From Candidatus Nealsoniibacteriota bacterium (lineage in GTDB: Bacteria; Patescibacteriota; Minisyncoccia; Minisyncoccales; PWPS01), in contig PWHM01000063.1 in the NCBI GenBank assembly GCA_003554915.1, forward strand, positions 1-29,003: 29,003 nt of DNA, read 5' to 3'. Position 1 is the first letter of the stretch. Each line of letters starts with the position of its first letter. The notes beneath the pieces were generated by a model that did not search any database, was not told the DNA's origin, and saw only the letters and a list, made by a program, of their open reading frames with translations. A program made the translations under genes and the position numbers. Below are positions 21,242 to 29,003 of this stretch, piece after piece.

Positions 21242-22279
21242 CTATCCGAACAGAACCCGAACCCCTAAAAGCCTGACTGGCCTCGCCTTTTTCAGAAAAA
21301 GTCTGAGAAGCAATTTAATACCCTTTTTATAAATTAGCTCTTCAGTCGGTTGAACCGGATCGAAAGAAATTTGTCTGGTATAAGTGTCGAATTCCTCAAA
21401 CCTGCAAACGACGACCACCGTTTTTATCTTTCTTTTCTCAATTTCAGCCAACCCGGAAACCTCTTTTGAAATGTTCTTAAAAGTATAAATAATTTCTTCC
21501 GGATCAGTCGTATTTTCGTCGAAGGTGACCTCCCTACCCAGAGACTTGGTCTTATTTTCAGAACCGACTTTTGATCTATCTTTACCTCTTGCCTTGAAAT
21601 AAGTGTCTTCACCCTTTTTCCCGAATTCATCTATTAATTGTTTTTTGGACAAAGCCTTCAAGTCCTTAATTTTCAAATTTGACCTACCCAAAAGCTTTTC
21701 TAACTTATTTTCGGTTTTAGGTCCTATTCCGGGAATATCCCTAATTGGTTTTTTGGATATGAATTTCAAAGTTTGTGAGGGTTTTATCACTGTCAACCCG
21801 TCCGGCTTATCTTCTTCCGAAGCTATCTTGGCAACCATTTTGTTTTCTCCTATTCCGACACTACAGGTAAGATTTTCTTGCCTGAAAATAAGTTTTTTCA
21901 AGCTCTCGCCTATTTTTTCTGCCTCTTTATAGTTTTTAACCACCTTGGAAAGATCAATATAGGCTTCATCAAAAGAAACTCTTTCATAAATTTTGGAAAC
22001 ACCCTCCACAATTCGAAATATATTTTCGGAGACTCGTGAGTAAAGCTCTTTGTTTACCGGTAGATACGTGGCTTGTGAACACGATTTATACGCTTTGGAT
22101 ATCGCCATCCCGGATTGAATTCCGAACTTTCTCGCTTCATAATTACAAGTTGACACCACCCCCCTTCCCTTTCCACTCTTAGGATCCGCCCCCACCACCA
22201 AAGGTTTTCCTTTGAAGCGAGGATTTTCCCTCTCTTCAACCTGGGCAAAAAAGCAATCCATGTCCAGATGTAAAATCAT
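21242..22279 (-). CDS. dinB: DNA polymerase IV (Y-family, error-prone)
   Basis: Translesion DNA polymerase of 345 residues, the usual DinB length. Catalytic residues are visible in ILHLDMDCFFAQVEE (D6, D8) and RVSFDEAYIDLS (DE pair). Fingers and palm blocks include KGKPLVVGADPKSGKGRGVV, STCNYEARKFGIQSGM, TCSVGIGENKMVAKIASEED and PDGLTVI. The thumb helix-hairpin-helix is IRDIPGIGPKTENKLEKLLG, and the little finger includes SLGREVTFDEN. The ATG at 22279 begins directly before the conserved first strand; an upstream ATG at 22306 would add nine hydrophobic residues and is unlikely. TAATAT lies 11 nt before the ATG. Direct repeats upstream may be a control region. No C-terminal clamp-binding motif is obvious. 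Confidence 0.95.
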   Translation of the reverse strand: MILHLDMDCFFAQVEERENPRFKGKPLVVGADPKSGKGRGVVSTCNYEARKFGIQSGMAISKAYKSCSQATYLPVNKELYSRVSENIFRIVEGVSKIYERVSFDEAYIDLSKVVKNYKEAEKIGESLKKLIFRQENLTCSVGIGENKMVAKIASEEDKPDGLTVIKPSQTLKFISKKPIRDIPGIGPKTENKLEKLLGRSNLKIKDLKALSKKQLIDEFGKKGEDTYFKARGKDRSKVGSENKTKSLGREVTFDENTTDPEEIIYTFKNISKEVSGLAEIEKRKIKTVVVVCRFEEFDTYTRQISFDPVQPTEELIYKKGIKLLLRLFLKKARPVRLLGVRVLFG

Positions 22280-22334
22280 AAAAAAGGCAAATATTACAAT
22301 TAACACTTAATATCCGAGGTTCTGTGTGAGGCTC

Positions 22335-22367
22335 AACCTCACTCAAACCTCACTCAAACATCACTTA
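22335..22367. repeat. Three tandem 11-bp repeats upstream of dinB
   Basis: AACCTCACTCA twice exactly (22335-22345, 22346-22356) and a third copy with changes, AACATCACTTA (22357-22367). The unit length is about one helix turn, so bound proteins would sit on one face. They lie 56-88 nt upstream of the dinB ATG. GTGAGG / CCTCAC (22326-22331 with 22337-22342) also forms a small hairpin with the first copy. Confidence 0.8.
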
Positions 22368-22389
22368 ATTTTACTTAAGCTAAAATTAA
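22365..22389. repeat. AT-rich perfect inverted repeat after tspO
   Basis: TTAATTTTA / TAAAATTAA (22365-22373 with 22381-22389), 9 bp each, with a 7-nt centre CTTAAGC. It starts 15 nt after the tspO stop. There is no T-tract on either side, so it is more likely an operator-like site than a terminator. Confidence 0.6.
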
Positions 22390-22403
22390 AAACGAGTTTT
22401 GCG

Positions 22404-22874
22404 TCAGTTGTAAAACCAGATCAAATAATTCAAAACGGTCGCTACCGTTACCCACCCGGTGTAAGGTATGAGTGCTAAAGAGACCTTTTTGGAAATGGGC
22501 CAAAGTAAAATTATCAAAGCTACAATGGTTAAATTTAAAGCAACAATATGAACTAAAGAAGCCGCCAATAAATTAAGCCCAAAAAATAACAAAGACCAGG
22601 TTGCATTCAAAACGGCGTTAAAAATAAAAAGCCCAATGATGGTATTGAAATTCTTAGCTGTTTTAAATTTATTCCAAAAAAACAAAACTGTCCCGGTAAC
22701 CAGTAGATAAATAAAAGTCCACATCATACCGATAAAGCCACCGGAAGGAGTCCATCCCGGCTTGATTAATTGATCATACCAACCGTTTAATCCTTGAGCC
22801 GTGAAATAATTTCCGAAAAGAGCTACCAGTACAGTAATAGCCGGAATAATAAAGTAATTGGGTTTTATTTTCAT
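22404..22874 (-). CDS. TspO/MBR-family membrane protein
   Basis: A five-helix membrane protein, 156 residues, the standard length for the family. Markers are GLNGWYDQLIKPGWTPSGGF (29-48, matching 'W...L.kP.w.Pp'), GMMWTFIYLLVTGTVLFFWN, FIFNAVLNATWSLLFFGLNL and the final WVTVATVLNYLIWFYN. TspO proteins bind porphyrins, steroids or related ligands and have been tied to tetrapyrrole and stress control. No tetrapyrrole gene is nearby. It follows the helicase-nuclease start by 1 nt upstream spacing (the helicase stop lies 2 nt before its ATG), so it is the last gene of that transcript, an unusual partner. Confidence 0.93.
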   Translation of the reverse strand: MKIKPNYFIIPAITVLVALFGNYFTAQGLNGWYDQLIKPGWTPSGGFIGMMWTFIYLLVTGTVLFFWNKFKTAKNFNTIIGLFIFNAVLNATWSLLFFGLNLLAASLVHIVALNLTIVALIILLWPISKKVSLALIPYTGWVTVATVLNYLIWFYN

Positions 22875-22875
22875 T

Positions 22876-25800
22876 TTAATTATTTTTTAATAAATCTTCT
22901 TCGAACGCCTTGATGTCCTCCATTTTCCCGGTATCATACTGACCTACATCGGGAAAATCCAAGTTTTTTATTTTTTTACCTACGATTCCGATTAAACTTT
23001 TAACTCTTTCAACTTCTTCGTCTTTAATTACCAGTGAAAGCCTCTGAATTTTGTCATTATCGTCGGGTTCGACAAACTCTAAAAATCCTTTGTCAACTTC
23101 ATAACCCTCAAAGTCAGTGGAGTTTTCTATCAGAAGCTTATAAAAAATAAGTTGATTTTTAGATCTCCATGCTTTCATCTTTTGATATTTACCCGATTCG
23201 TCCCATCTACTTAAAATCTTGCCGGTCTTAAAGTCAATAACTTCCAACTTTCCGTCCTTTTTTACTATTTTATCTATCTTTCCGGTCAACTTTTGGTCAG
23301 CGATAACCACTCCTTGATTTTTAAAATCTTTTTCCGAGAAATCATCGGGGTTGAAACTTTCTTTTCTTTCTTCATAGAACAACTTTAAGGCCTTTTTTCC
23401 TTTCTGGAGATATTTTTTATAATTTTTTTCGGACATTCTTTGCTTCCATAAAATATTTTCAAAAGCCTTCAGAAAATCTTCCGTGGTGGGTAATTTTTTA
23501 GTTGTTTTCAATTCATTATAAACCCAATTTATCGTTTGATGAACAGCTGAACCATAAGCCATATACGGCGGTTTTTTAAAAGGAAAACGTAAAAGTCTGT
23601 CTTTTAAAAATTCTTGTGGACCGTTTTCCAAAGCATTCAAAAATTTATTGAAACCGGTGGCACTAAGCATGTACTTTTCCGCCAAAGGCAAAAGAAGATC
23701 TCTTTCCTTGGAGCTGAACGGCGGCGAATGATGACTTTGAGTCGAGGCTTCCAAATCGGAAACCGAGACCTCTCTCGAGTCTTTTTCAACATCAATGTGG
23801 CTGATAAATTCCAAAGGTGAATACCCTTTTCCGCTTTCCTTTTTTTTATGAGAAAGTATAAAAAGTTGCTCTTTGGTTCTTGTGATAGTGACATAGAATA
23901 ATCGAAGTTGGTCATCTCTACTTTCCCCCATTTTTTCTATCGGCATATTGGCCGGAAAGGGAAGCATCGAACCTCTTTTGGAACCGGCCCAAATTTCCTG
24001 TTGACAATTCAAAACAAAGACCTTTTCAAATTCTTTTCCTTTCGCGCTATGGGAGGTAATTAAAGAAACGGCACCCTTGTCAGTTATCAATGGATTTTCA
24101 TCGTTAAGAGATATATCGTTATCTTCATGCCTGTCGACAAAATCAAGGAGGTCCTCAGTTAGCAAAATTTCTTTTTTTCTATATTCTTTTAATGCTCCGG
24201 TAAAGCGTTTCAAAGCGGATAAAAACTTAAAATATTCCGTCGGATCTTGTTTTAGCTTTTCTTTATTGAAATAGTGCTCTTTAAAGGGGGAAAGAAACGT
24301 TCCCTTTTTATTACCCAAAACTATATCAATAATTTCTTCAACCGGTTTATACTCAGTCTTGAGTGATAAATCCGTTAAAAAGTCAGCTACTCGATTCAAA
24401 TCGTTAAATTTTTTCATCTCTTCCATCCAGGAGCTTCTGTTTTTATAACAGTTACGAGCTATTTTCCATACATTTTCTCTTTTCAGCTCCCAAAAAGGGT
24501 AGCTAAGCAGTTCGGGCAAGAGTTCTTCCGCTTTGTCTTTGTCTCCTCCCAAAAGATAGTCGGCAAACCTTAAAATATTTATCACTTGAATAACCGGTTC
24601 TTTTTTCAATACGTTTTCTTTCCTCTGAGCAAAAATGGGCACTTCTTTTTCAACCAAAAATGGAGCTACCTCTTTTAAAATTTTATGAGTCCTCCCCATC
24701 ACGGCAATTTCTTGTGGATCGGTTCCCGCATCAATCTTTTCGGCTACTTTTTCGGCTAAATAAGAATACTCTTCTTCTTTCGTTTCGAATTCTTTCGCGA
24801 CTATTTTTCCGTCCTTTTTTTTCGCCGAGACCAAATTTTTATCAACCTCTTCCACTCTCGACTCCAATCTTTCTTCCGCTTTTTTTATCAGTTCTTCGGC
24901 TACGTTCAATATTTTTTGTCCCGATCTGTAGCTTTTCGTAAGAGTAACCACCTCAACGTCCCGATAATTATCTCTAAAATTAAGTATGTTCGATATTTCC
25001 GCCCCTTGAAATCTGTAAATAGCTTGATCGTCATCCCCTACTATACAAACATTGGGTTTATTGTGAGGTTCGTCTTCGGTCAATTTTTTTAAAAGCCTCA
25101 TTTGAACCCCGCTTGTATCTTGAAATTCGTCAACTAAAATATATTGATATTTTTCTTGCAAATCATGTCGCAGGGAGTCCTCTTTTCTTAACACCTCTAT
25201 TACGTCCAAGATCATATCCGAAAAATCGAAAAGTTCTTCTTTTTCCATTCTTTCTTTATATCTTCGGTAAACTTCCGCCAACGCTTTCATTTTTTCGAGA
25301 TACAAGGTGTCTTTTAAAACTTTATGTCCGTCCATTTTCTTGGTCCAATTGCTTTTCCACTCACTTATTTTCGTCGTATTCTTCGTTTCCAACACTTCAG
25401 TTAGTGAGTTGGCTACAACTTCCGAGAGAGGTTTTAAATAATCAAAGGGAAAGTTTTCATCCAAACCTTCCAAGCTCTTTATCAGTTTTTCTATTTTTGG
25501 AAAAATAGACTTGGAAACCCTGTTGTCAAAAACCGAACTTATGAGCGGATTGATTTCCTTTAGAATTTTTTCATTATGATCCAAAACTTCCAAAAACTCA
25601 TCCGGAGTAAGGCCGGCGTCCTTCAGATCGGAAATCGATTTTTTAGTATCGTTTAAAAACGTATAAGCTCCGTTATAAGTTTTCGAAAGCGGGTTGTCGT
25701 GATCAAGGGAAGATAAAATATCTTCCAATATCGCCGTCTTCATAACTTCGTCAGCCAACTCAAAATCAGCTCCTTTATAAAAATATTCGGGGTTATTGTC

Positions 25801-26097
25801 TATAATTTCTTTACAAAAGCTGTGAAAAGTAAGGGTGGGCACTTTATACCCCTCATCGCCTATCATCTTTACCAATCTTTCCTTCATATTGAGTGCCGCT
25901 GCATCGGTAAAGGTCAAACAAAGTAAACTGCCCGCCGGTATATCTTTTTTTCTTAGTATATTGGCCACCCTGACCGACAAAAGCTCTGTTTTTCCGGATC
26001 CGGGTCCGGCGACCACCATTAAGGGACCGTCAATCTTATCAACCGCCTTTTTTTGTTCCTTGTTTAATCTGTTGTAGCTTTTTCTAAAACTTTTCAT
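22876..26097 (-). CDS. AddA/RecB-like helicase-nuclease
   Basis: A 1073-residue fusion of an SF1A (UvrD-type) helicase and a C-terminal PD-(D/E)XK nuclease, as in AddA and RecB, for processing double-strand DNA ends. Helicase motifs: Walker A GPGSGKT (31-37), LTFTDAAALNMKERL, Walker B VDEFQDTS, GDDDQAIYRFQGAEI, LTKSYRSGQK, ITSHSAKGKEFEKVFVL and YVTITRTKEQLFIL. Nuclease residues: H853 (GSAVHQ), D942 (GKIDKI), D955 and K957 (IDFKTGK), then QLIFYK. It is shorter than AddA (about 1200 residues), and no AddB or RecC partner lies next to it. It overlaps the metalloprotease gene by 14 nt. It may work alone or with the distant Cas4/RecB-like nuclease at 5.4 kb. Confidence 0.93.
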   Translation of the reverse strand: MKSFRKSYNRLNKEQKKAVDKIDGPLMVVAGPGSGKTELLSVRVANILRKKDIPAGSLLCLTFTDAAALNMKERLVKMIGDEGYKVPTLTFHSFCKEIIDNNPEYFYKGADFELADEVMKTAILEDILSSLDHDNPLSKTYNGAYTFLNDTKKSISDLKDAGLTPDEFLEVLDHNEKILKEINPLISSVFDNRVSKSIFPKIEKLIKSLEGLDENFPFDYLKPLSEVVANSLTEVLETKNTTKISEWKSNWTKKMDGHKVLKDTLYLEKMKALAEVYRRYKERMEKEELFDFSDMILDVIEVLRKEDSLRHDLQEKYQYILVDEFQDTSGVQMRLLKKLTEDEPHNKPNVCIVGDDDQAIYRFQGAEISNILNFRDNYRDVEVVTLTKSYRSGQKILNVAEELIKKAEERLESRVEEVDKNLVSAKKKDGKIVAKEFETKEEEYSYLAEKVAEKIDAGTDPQEIAVMGRTHKILKEVAPFLVEKEVPIFAQRKENVLKKEPVIQVINILRFADYLLGGDKDKAEELLPELLSYPFWELKRENVWKIARNCYKNRSSWMEEMKKFNDLNRVADFLTDLSLKTEYKPVEEIIDIVLGNKKGTFLSPFKEHYFNKEKLKQDPTEYFKFLSALKRFTGALKEYRKKEILLTEDLLDFVDRHEDNDISLNDENPLITDKGAVSLITSHSAKGKEFEKVFVLNCQQEIWAGSKRGSMLPFPANMPIEKMGESRDDQLRLFYVTITRTKEQLFILSHKKKESGKGYSPLEFISHIDVEKDSREVSVSDLEASTQSHHSPPFSSKERDLLLPLAEKYMLSATGFNKFLNALENGPQEFLKDRLLRFPFKKPPYMAYGSAVHQTINWVYNELKTTKKLPTTEDFLKAFENILWKQRMSEKNYKKYLQKGKKALKLFYEERKESFNPDDFSEKDFKNQGVVIADQKLTGKIDKIVKKDGKLEVIDFKTGKILSRWDESGKYQKMKAWRSKNQLIFYKLLIENSTDFEGYEVDKGFLEFVEPDDNDKIQRLSLVIKDEEVERVKSLIGIVGKKIKNLDFPDVGQYDTGKMEDIKAFEEDLLKNN

Positions 26098-26770
26098 CAG
26101 CTATTTTTCTCATTTTAATTATCTCCTCCTTTGAAAATAAAATCCCTCTTTCCCCTTGACTCATTATATATCTTGGGTCGTTTACATGCCCGAGACCTAA
26201 AATATGCCCCACTTCGTGAGCGAAAGTTCTATAATCCCGTCCGGCAGTGTAGTCGGGAATGATAATAGTATTTCTGTTCGGATAAGCAACGCCGTTTAAT
26301 CCTCCCAAAGTTTTTACCAAAATTAAATTTATTTTTTCATCATTCAATTCCTCCAAAAAAAGAAAATTTCCATTTAAAACCCTTAAGACCTCTTCTCTTT
26401 CGAACTCCTTCTCCAAAATATCCGTTTTAAACAACTCCAAATCCGCTTGATTTAATAAATTGGACGTATTCTCAATTAAGGCCCTTACTTCTTCAAAGTT
26501 TCTCTGAGATCCGGAAATGGGCTCTCTTATAACTAAAACGTTGATAGGGACTTCCATGACCTCTTCCTCAAAAACGGACTCGACTTCGGCAACCTCGATA
26601 TCGGGAGAGGTTCTGTCGAAAAAAAGATACTCTCTTAATCCGGAAAAATAAATCAAAGTGATTGCCAATACCAAAGCAACGACGGCTTTTCCGACTTTGA
26701 GAAGTAAGCTTTTATCTTCCGCTTCTATCGGCTCCCCTTCCGGTTCTAAATTTTTTTCTTCAAAATCCAT
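26084..26770 (-). CDS. Matrixin-like membrane-anchored metalloprotease
   Basis: A 228-residue zinc protease of the metzincin type. One transmembrane helix (about 24-44, VGKAVVALVLAITLIYFSGL) anchors it, with an acidic cytoplasmic N-terminus (DFEEKNLEPEGEPIEAEDKS), so the catalytic domain is outside. The zinc site is H185, E186, H189 and H195 in AHEVGHILGLGH (HExxHxxGxxH), followed by the Met-turn M203 in RYIMSQ, as in matrixins and related families. The preceding NTIIIPDY...FAHE layout also fits. There is no propeptide cysteine switch. It overlaps the helicase-nuclease gene by 14 nt and follows the WYL-like gene by 4 nt. The substrate is unknown. Confidence 0.9.
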   Translation of the reverse strand: MDFEEKNLEPEGEPIEAEDKSLLLKVGKAVVALVLAITLIYFSGLREYLFFDRTSPDIEVAEVESVFEEEVMEVPINVLVIREPISGSQRNFEEVRALIENTSNLLNQADLELFKTDILEKEFEREEVLRVLNGNFLFLEELNDEKINLILVKTLGGLNGVAYPNRNTIIIPDYTAGRDYRTFAHEVGHILGLGHVNDPRYIMSQGERGILFSKEEIIKMRKIADEKF

Positions 26771-26774
26771 ATAT

Positions 26775-27101
26775 TCAAAACTTAACTTCCCACTTTTCTC
26801 TTCCTTCGAAGCTTCTCCCGGTTCTCTTCGCTTCTTTTATTTTTCCCAAAATAAAAGAATGATAGGTGTCGTCTCCCGATCCGACGTTGTAAGCGTTCAG
26901 GATATGCCCCGGCCTTATGTGATCTTTTCCGTAAACCAAAAGTTCACCTTCGGGGAGAAGATCGGTGGATAGACTGTACGGCTCCACTTCTCGCCAACCT
27001 TCTTTTTTATTTTCCGTCTCCGGATAATAGATTTTAACCGTCTCCGTTTTTTTACCGGCTTCCCCAATCTCCCTGATTATTTTTTTGAATCTCATGACCA
27101 T
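26775..27101 (-). CDS. Short WYL-like domain protein
   Basis: A 108-residue cytoplasmic protein. After an initial basic helix, the stretch VKIYYPETENKKEGWREVEPYSLS and YHSFILGKIKEAKRTGRSF follows the core WYL-domain pattern ('i.Y....g....r.v.P..l...r.F.l.ri.....'). Between them, LLVYGKDHIRPGHILNAYNV stands where 'wyL.gy.......R.F' is expected. The DNA-binding part of WYL regulators is missing, so it would be a ligand-sensing domain alone. WYL domains sense ssDNA or nucleotide ligands in several defence and DNA-damage regulators. It is first in the transcript with the metalloprotease, helicase-nuclease and TspO. Similarity is by eye and moderate. An ATG two codons downstream is an alternative start. 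Confidence 0.6.
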   Translation of the reverse strand: MVMRFKKIIREIGEAGKKTETVKIYYPETENKKEGWREVEPYSLSTDLLPEGELLVYGKDHIRPGHILNAYNVGSGDDTYHSFILGKIKEAKRTGRSFEGREKWEVKF

Positions 27102-27107
27102 TGTTTA

Positions 27108-27116
27108 ATTATAGCA
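27108..27116 (-). promoter_or_regulatory. Extended -10 promoter of the WYL-like operon, leaderless type
   Basis: TGCTATAAT on the minus strand (TG-n-TATAAT) with no recognisable -35 box. Only 6 nt separate it from the ATG at 27101 (12 nt from the second ATG). Confidence 0.65.
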
Positions 27117-27130
27117 GAGATTAAATAAAT

Positions 27131-27152
27131 AAAAAAAGGCCTTTTCGCCTTT
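27131..27152 (-). terminator. Intrinsic terminator before the WYL-like operon
   Basis: AAAGGC / GCCTTT (27152-27147 with 27140-27135 on the minus strand), loop of six nt, followed by a run of T. It ends the transcript that comes from the SIMPL, ferric-reductase-like and 121-residue genes. Confidence 0.8.
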
Positions 27153-27177
27153 GGTGAATAAGTATTTTTCAATTATT

Positions 27178-27543
27178 TTACCGGCTGAAATCTTTTGCGA
27201 GTATCGCTTCCAGTTCTTTAAAAAACTTATTTAAAATTTTCTTTTTTCGATTCAAAAAATCAAAAGTAAATTTAGGCCAATTATCCGCACATTCAGCGGA
27301 TACTCTATGCCCGGAAACGGTGATGATTAATTTCTTATAAGCTCCTTTCGGTAAAAAATGAAATTTGATAATTTTATGCTCCGGAAGCGCCTGAACCACC
27401 CATTTTCCAGTTTCTTTTTTTTCGTATTTCTCTATTTTCCAATCGTTCCTTTCCGCTAACCTATCAAGTGTTTTCTCAATGGCTCCGGAAAGCTTATTAA
27501 AGAAAATATTTTCGAACACTTTCGTTTTTTGTGTCTTTCTCAT
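27178..27543 (-). CDS. Small basic protein of unknown function
   Basis: Not recognised. The 121 residues are basic and predicted alpha/beta: a helix (FNKLSGAIEKTLDRLAERND), a set of strands (WKIEKYEKKETGKWVVQALP, then IIKFHFLPKGAYKKLIITVSGH) and a closing helix (KKKILNKFFKELEAILAKDF). There is no membrane segment and a single cysteine. It is the last gene before a strong terminator, 20 nt after the ferric-reductase-like gene. Consistent spacing and composition support a real gene. Confidence 0.75.
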   Translation of the reverse strand: MRKTQKTKVFENIFFNKLSGAIEKTLDRLAERNDWKIEKYEKKETGKWVVQALPEHKIIKFHFLPKGAYKKLIITVSGHRVSAECADNWPKFTFDFLNRKKKILNKFFKELEAILAKDFSR

Positions 27544-27563
27544 TTTGCCGTTTTTTATTAACT

Positions 27564-28220
27564 TTAATCTTGAGAATTTCGCTCTTTTCGGTTTTCTTTA
27601 ACCGTTTTTACAAAGGCGATAAATTGCAAAAGAGGAATCAAAACAACCATTATTAAATAAAGCCAATGCAGCAAGTCTCCGGACGGAAACCCGGGTCTTA
27701 AAAGCGCCCTATCCAATACGTGAATGACGGTAAGCCACCATATGGCGTAAGTGAAGTGGTTCTGAAGCCATTTCCAACAGTCGGCAGTAAGCCACTTTAT
27801 CGCCTTTTTATGGGAAAGAAAAGCTAACACCACCGCCATTACCACCGCAATAAGTGCCCCTAAAGCCCAAGGACTTATCCCCTCCAGATAATCCAAAAAG
27901 CCGTCACGGCTGTAAACAACAAAAAGAGTATGAATTACGGCCCAAAACGCAAACCAGATACCCAATTCAGCTCTCCAGCTGTAAGGAAAATCACCCAAAT
28001 CCTCAAAAAGTGAAGGTTTCAACTTCATCACCGGCCCGATAAGCATAGTTAAGAAAAGCAAGATGAAAGGAACCGCACCCACCGGCCTTGAAAACTGATT
28101 TATGGTCTGTTGAGTTAAAGCCATCTCTTCCACTTTTAAAAACCAAACCAAAAAAACACCCCCGAAAGTTAAAACAGCAATAATAAGATGGTGCCACCAC
28201 TTGTTTTGTGCATCTATCAT
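27564..28220 (-). CDS. Ferric-reductase-like transmembrane protein (MsrQ-like)
   Basis: A 218-residue integral membrane protein with about six helices. The layout fits the ferric reductase-like domain family, which binds heme b: conserved His in ELGIWFAFWAVIHTLFVVYS, then LQNHFTYAIWWLTVIHVLDR with two histidines 13 apart, and a PVMKLKP loop like that of MsrQ/YedZ. Such proteins move electrons across the membrane, for example to a periplasmic methionine sulfoxide reductase (MsrP). No MsrP gene is adjacent. There is no FAD/NAD domain, so it needs a partner for electrons. It lies 25 nt after the SIMPL gene. The exact function is inferred. Confidence 0.8.
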   Translation of the reverse strand: MIDAQNKWWHHLIIAVLTFGGVFLVWFLKVEEMALTQQTINQFSRPVGAVPFILLFLTMLIGPVMKLKPSLFEDLGDFPYSWRAELGIWFAFWAVIHTLFVVYSRDGFLDYLEGISPWALGALIAVVMAVVLAFLSHKKAIKWLTADCWKWLQNHFTYAIWWLTVIHVLDRALLRPGFPSGDLLHWLYLIMVVLIPLLQFIAFVKTVKENRKERNSQD

Positions 28221-28245
28221 ATTTTATTTTGTTCTTAGTTTTTAA

Positions 28246-28998
28246 TTAACGAATTTCGAATTTAATATTTACCGAACTACTTATTTCGGTTTCACCGGGC
28301 TCAACCGGGACGTCGGCAGCTTCCTCAACTTCCATAGCCACATCTTGATAGACTCCCCTTTGCGGGTAAAATCTTCGTGATTCAGAAAAATCTAATATTC
28401 TTCCCAAGCTAACATCTAAATCTTGAGCAATTTTTTCCGCCTCCTTCTTTGCTTCAGCTATAGCTTTGCTTCTAACCTTTTTTCGTAACTCCTCCTCATT
28501 ACTGACTAAAAAGTCAAGATTGTCAACTTTATTTGCTCCTGCATTAATCGCTCCGCTTATAAAACTATCAATTTGATCCAATTCTTTTACAGTAACTTTT
28601 AAATTATTCTCAACCTCATAACCAACTACCTCTCTGGTTATTCTTCTGCCTTCCTCTACTTCTCTATATCTTGGACTAACGCTAAAATTTTGCGTTTTTA
28701 AATTACTCTCCTCAATCCCTTCTTCTCTTAAATATTCATTTATAGCATTCATTTGCAAACTATTTTCTTCGGTTGCTTCTCTATAATCTTCACCTTGAGT
28801 AAGGACACTGAAAACAATTTCAGCTTCGTCCGGTTTTTCGTAAGTTGTTTCTTCTCCACTAATAGTAATTGACCTGGCGTGTTCCAATCCTAAATAATTT
28901 CTCTTTGTAAGTTCATTAAGAGTTAGAGAGAAGGTTAATAAAATTAAAGAAATTAAAAAGAAAACCCCTGCCCCATATAAATATTTTTGTATTTTCAT
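28246..28998 (-). CDS. SIMPL-domain (DUF541) exported protein
   Basis: A 250-residue protein with an N-terminal signal anchor (about 6-28, GAGVFFLISLILLTFSLTL) and a SIMPL/DUF541 domain. Typical blocks are SITISGEETTYEKPDEAEIV (44-63), then FSVLTQGEDYREATEENS, NLKTQNFSVSPRY, VVGYEVENNLKVTVKELDQI and VRSKAIAEAKKEAEKIAQDL. In the wider family these form rings outside the membrane, and some members affect oxidative stress tolerance, but the biochemical role is unclear. The ATG at 28998 is 5 nt from the window edge, so its promoter is not visible. It is first of the transcript with the ferric-reductase-like gene. Confidence 0.93.
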   Translation of the reverse strand: MKIQKYLYGAGVFFLISLILLTFSLTLNELTKRNYLGLEHARSITISGEETTYEKPDEAEIVFSVLTQGEDYREATEENSLQMNAINEYLREEGIEESNLKTQNFSVSPRYREVEEGRRITREVVGYEVENNLKVTVKELDQIDSFISGAINAGANKVDNLDFLVSNEEELRKKVRSKAIAEAKKEAEKIAQDLDVSLGRILDFSESRRFYPQRGVYQDVAMEVEEAADVPVEPGETEISSSVNIKFEIR

Positions 28999-29003
28999 AG
29001 TAA

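Noticed and set aside
1..29003. CRISPR array, transposase, prophage or toxin-antitoxin pair
   Set aside because: No regularly spaced repeats, terminal inverted repeats, recombinase or paired toxin-antitoxin frames were seen. The Cas4-like nuclease has no other cas gene near it.

Overview
The window is AT-rich bacterial DNA using the standard bacterial code: TGA is a stop in several clear genes, for example at 5390, 9191 and 9658. About 30 genes are packed with tiny gaps or short overlaps. All but three lie on the minus strand. The exceptions are two secreted-protein genes at 2.8-3.9 kb and a 47-codon gene at 17.8 kb. The gene set (GerMN-like and SurA-N-like secreted proteins, SIMPL, slipin, DUF362, Cas4/RecB-like nuclease, many short unknowns) and the lack of Shine-Dalgarno sites on most genes suggest a Candidate Phyla Radiation (Patescibacteria) genome, perhaps Paceibacteria-like. 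That placement is inference. TGA as stop argues against the code-25 lineages Gracilibacteria and Absconditabacteria. I see no tRNA, rRNA, CRISPR array, transposase or phage module.

Layout. 1-2.7 kb: a KefB-type cation/proton antiporter, cut by the window edge, behind an MscS channel. 2.7-3.9 kb: two plus-strand secreted proteins, each with its own promoter, ribosome site and terminator. 4.0-7.8 kb: a slipin, an odd uracil-DNA glycosylase overlapping a Fe-S-type PD-(D/E)XK nuclease, a small membrane protein and an acidic SurA-like chaperone. 7.9-9.6 kb: DUF362, a small membrane protein, DUF167 and a Cys-containing basic protein. 9.7-17.7 kb: one long run transcribed mazG - glutamate dehydrogenase - DnaQ-like exonuclease - xseA - xseB - unknown - idi - alarmone-hydrolase-like HD protein - UvrD-type helicase. 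17.8-22.3 kb: a tiny plus-strand gene, ddl, an alpha/beta hydrolase, desulforedoxin-like debris, a PAP2 phosphatase and dinB with direct repeats upstream. 22.4-27.1 kb: a run of a WYL-like protein, a matrixin-like metalloprotease, a 1073-residue helicase-nuclease and TspO. 27.2-29 kb: an unknown gene, a ferric-reductase-like membrane protein and a SIMPL protein.

The main theme is DNA repair and nucleotide sanitation: two UvrD-superfamily helicases (one fused to a nuclease), exonuclease VII, a DEDDh exonuclease, Pol IV, a UDG, a Cas4/RecB-like nuclease and MazG. Envelope functions form the second theme: Ddl, PAP2, MscS, KefB, slipin, GerMN, SurA-like and SIMPL proteins. I found no single obviously new system. 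The best leads are a family-4-like UDG that has lost all four Fe-S cysteines, a nuclease with a C-terminal HTH, an exonuclease joined to what looks like a remnant of a DinG Fe-S region, the isolated 47-residue gene, and the metalloprotease/helicase-nuclease operon.
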